Part shown: positions 6,305 through 7,620 of the stretch, piece by piece
How positions within the stretch are numbered: the first letter of the stretch is position 1
How the letters are laid out: the number at the start of each line of letters is the position of its first letter
Source: Bacteroidota bacterium
Lineage (GTDB): Bacteria; Bacteroidota; Ignavibacteria; Ignavibacteriales; Melioribacteraceae
Direction: 5' to 3'
NCBI GenBank assembly: GCA_021786655.1
Contig: JAJYMU010000170.1
Coordinates: 1 to 7,620 of the forward strand
DNA length: 7,620 nucleotides
The notes under the pieces: model-generated
Told to the model about the DNA's origin: nothing
Seen by the model: only the letters and a program-made list of their open reading frames with translations
Database searches by the model: none
Position numbers and translations under genes: made by a program

Positions 6305-6331
6305 TTGCTTTTTATCATTTGAGAAGATAAT
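6305..6331 (+). promoter_or_regulatory. Possible promoter for the asparaginase gene
   Basis: TTGCTT (6305-6310) and GATAAT (6326-6331) look like -35 and -10 elements, but the 15-nt spacer is short. The position, about 30 nt before the gene start, fits a short leader. The rest of the divergent region is AT-rich with no evident operator. Confidence 0.22.
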
Positions 6332-6362
6332 TTCAGTTGCAATTAGTAAGGACGAAGTTAAA

Positions 6363-7367
6363 ATGGTGTGTGTATTCAAGAGATTCAATCTCATCGTAAA
6401 GTTATTTCTTGTCTTGACTTTCCTTTCTCAATCCGCCTTTTCACAATCGCAAAAATTTGGTTTGGTAATTCACGGCGGCGCCGGAACAATTCTGAAAAAA
6501 AATATGACACTGGAAAAGGAAGCCGCATACGTTTCTAAACTTACCGAAGCATTGGAAACCGGTTACAAAATTTTGGAGAACGGAGGCAAAAGTCTCGATG
6601 CCGTTGAAAAGGTAATAAACATTATGGAAAACTCGCCTCTCTTCAATGCGGGTAAAGGCGCGGTACTCACCGAGAAAGGCGAAGCTGAATTGGATGCATC
6701 GATAATGGATGGAAAAACTTTAATGGCCGGAGCTGTTGCGGGAGTAAAGCACATTAAAAATCCGATCTCACTCGCGCGATTGGTAATGGAAAAATCGCCT
6801 CATGTGTTAATGATCAGCGACGGAGCGGAAGAATTTGCAAAGCAAAACGGCGTTGAGCTTGTTGATAACAGCTACTTTATTGTTAAAGAAAGATACTACC
6901 AGTATTTGAAGATGAAAGAAGGATTGAAAAAGAAATCTAACGACGATAAACACGGAACAGTTGGTTGCGTTGCGCTCGATAAAGATGGAAATCTTGCTGC
7001 GGGAACGTCAACTGGCGGAATGATGATGAAAAAATTTAGCCGCGTCGGAGATTCACCAATCATCGGCGCCGGAACGTATGCCAACAATAACACGTGTGCG
7101 GTCTCCGGTACTGGATGGGGAGAATATTTTATTCGTTTGAGCGTCGCGCGCGACATTTCCGATTTGATGGCTTACAAAAATTTATCTCTCAAGGAAGCCG
7201 CCGATGAAGTTATAATGAAAAAGCTTCCGCAGCTTGGCGGCGACGGCGGAATAATCGCAATCGATAAAAACGGAAATTTTGCAATGCCGTTTAACACAGC
7301 GGGAATGTTCCGCGGCTATCATCTAAGCGACGGCAAACCCGAAATAAAAATTTATAAAGAAGAATAA
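6363..7367 (+). CDS. Secreted isoaspartyl peptidase/L-asparaginase (Ntn-hydrolase, family T2)
   Basis: This enzyme hydrolyses isoaspartyl dipeptides and/or L-asparagine; family T2 precursors self-cleave before a catalytic threonine. The 334-aa product starts with a signal peptide (KRFNLIVKLFLVLTFLSQSAFSQ, to about residue 28), so it acts outside the cytoplasm. Family blocks are VIHGGAGT (35-42), NAGKGAVLTEKGEAELDA (95-112) in the alpha subunit, and the self-cleavage site HGTVG with Thr199 as the new nucleophile. The beta-subunit residues Thr217 (STGG), Arg227 and Asp230 (RVGDSPIIGAGTYA), and Thr250/Gly251 (SGTGWGEYF) are all present. Each is offset by exactly 20 from the E. coli EcAIII residues Thr179, Thr197, Arg207, Asp210, Thr230 and Gly231. 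The region before the cleavage site (about 185-196, LKKKSNDDK) is a short charged linker. The start at ATG 6363 follows AAGGA by about 10 nt. A DUF1761-like gene follows after 27 nt. Confidence 0.93.
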   Translation: MVCVFKRFNLIVKLFLVLTFLSQSAFSQSQKFGLVIHGGAGTILKKNMTLEKEAAYVSKLTEALETGYKILENGGKSLDAVEKVINIMENSPLFNAGKGAVLTEKGEAELDASIMDGKTLMAGAVAGVKHIKNPISLARLVMEKSPHVLMISDGAEEFAKQNGVELVDNSYFIVKERYYQYLKMKEGLKKKSNDDKHGTVGCVALDKDGNLAAGTSTGGMMMKKFSRVGDSPIIGAGTYANNNTCAVSGTGWGEYFIRLSVARDISDLMAYKNLSLKEAADEVIMKKLPQLGGDGGIIAIDKNGNFAMPFNTAGMFRGYHLSDGKPEIKIYKEE

Positions 7368-7394
7368 ATTTATTTAACCAAGGGAGAATATTAA

Positions 7395-7620
7395 ATGCCT
7401 GTAATACTTCAAGTTAACTATTGGGCGGTTTTGGTTTGCGGGGTTGTTTCGATGGGGATTGGCGGGTTATGGTATAGTCCGAATGTTTTAGGCAGAACTT
7501 GGATGGATGCAGTAGATAAAACAGAAGAAGAATTAAAAAAAGGATTTAATCCGGTTAAGACTTTTGGTTTATCGTTCATAGGGCATTTGTTTATAGCTTA
7601 CTCGTTGGCGCAATTGATGG
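7395..7620 (+). CDS. DUF1761-like membrane protein, 3' truncated by window end
   Basis: An open frame of 75 codons runs off the right edge. The start ATG 7395-7397 has a clear AGGGAG (7381-7386) 8 nt upstream. The opening VNYWAVLVCGVVSMGIGGLWYSP (7-29) is a first membrane segment ending in the G-x-L-W-Y-S-P signature typical of small DUF1761 proteins. GRTWM (33-37) and an acidic linker (DKTEEEL) follow, and a second hydrophobic segment begins near residue 57 (FGLSFIGHLFIAYSLAQL). The function of the family is unknown. The 27-nt gap to the asparaginase gene, with no terminator-like hairpin, suggests they share a transcript. Confidence 0.75.
   Translation, partial: MPVILQVNYWAVLVCGVVSMGIGGLWYSPNVLGRTWMDAVDKTEEELKKGFNPVKTFGLSFIGHLFIAYSLAQLM

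Overview
The window looks like chromosomal DNA of a Gram-negative, moderately AT-rich bacterium, most probably from the Bacteroidota/Chlorobi-Ignavibacteria side of the tree. The evidence is indirect: three exported proteins have signal peptides (two end in ...AQ and one in ...SQ), there is a secreted C1B-type peptidase and a DUF1761-type membrane protein, and gene ends carry GC-rich hairpins and heptamer repeats. No rRNA or tRNA is present to fix the taxonomy. Most genes are ordinary housekeeping or exported enzymes, and I see no phage, IS transposase, CRISPR array or recognisable defence system.

Left part (1-2194, minus strand). An intact sufE (iron-sulfur cluster assembly) is followed, in its own direction, by a markedly AT-rich gene for a secreted protein of about 532 aa with a Tiki/ChaN/EreA-like pattern. 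Beyond that gene lies a 41-codon, startless remnant of a second sufE 3' end (8-133). The layout is intact sufE, foreign-looking gene, leftover sufE tail. It suggests the AT-rich gene arrived together with a sufE allele or duplicated end. This is the most interesting structure in the window.

Middle (2195-4969, plus strand). A 280-bp divergent intergenic region carries three separate GC-rich hairpins. It is followed by a complete uvrB (nucleotide excision repair) and, 20 nt later, a DinB/DUF1569-like putative metalloprotein that is probably co-transcribed.

Right part (4970-7620). A secreted papain-like C1B peptidase (minus) converges on the uvrB unit. Its last residues and stop codon are encoded by a hairpin/heptamer repeat cluster. 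Divergent from it, across a 186-bp promoter region, is a secreted Ntn-hydrolase isoaspartyl peptidase/L-asparaginase (plus), followed after 27 nt by the start of a DUF1761-like membrane protein that runs off the window. The two exported hydrolases could both serve breakdown of external or envelope peptides, but that link is inferred only from secretion signals and adjacency.
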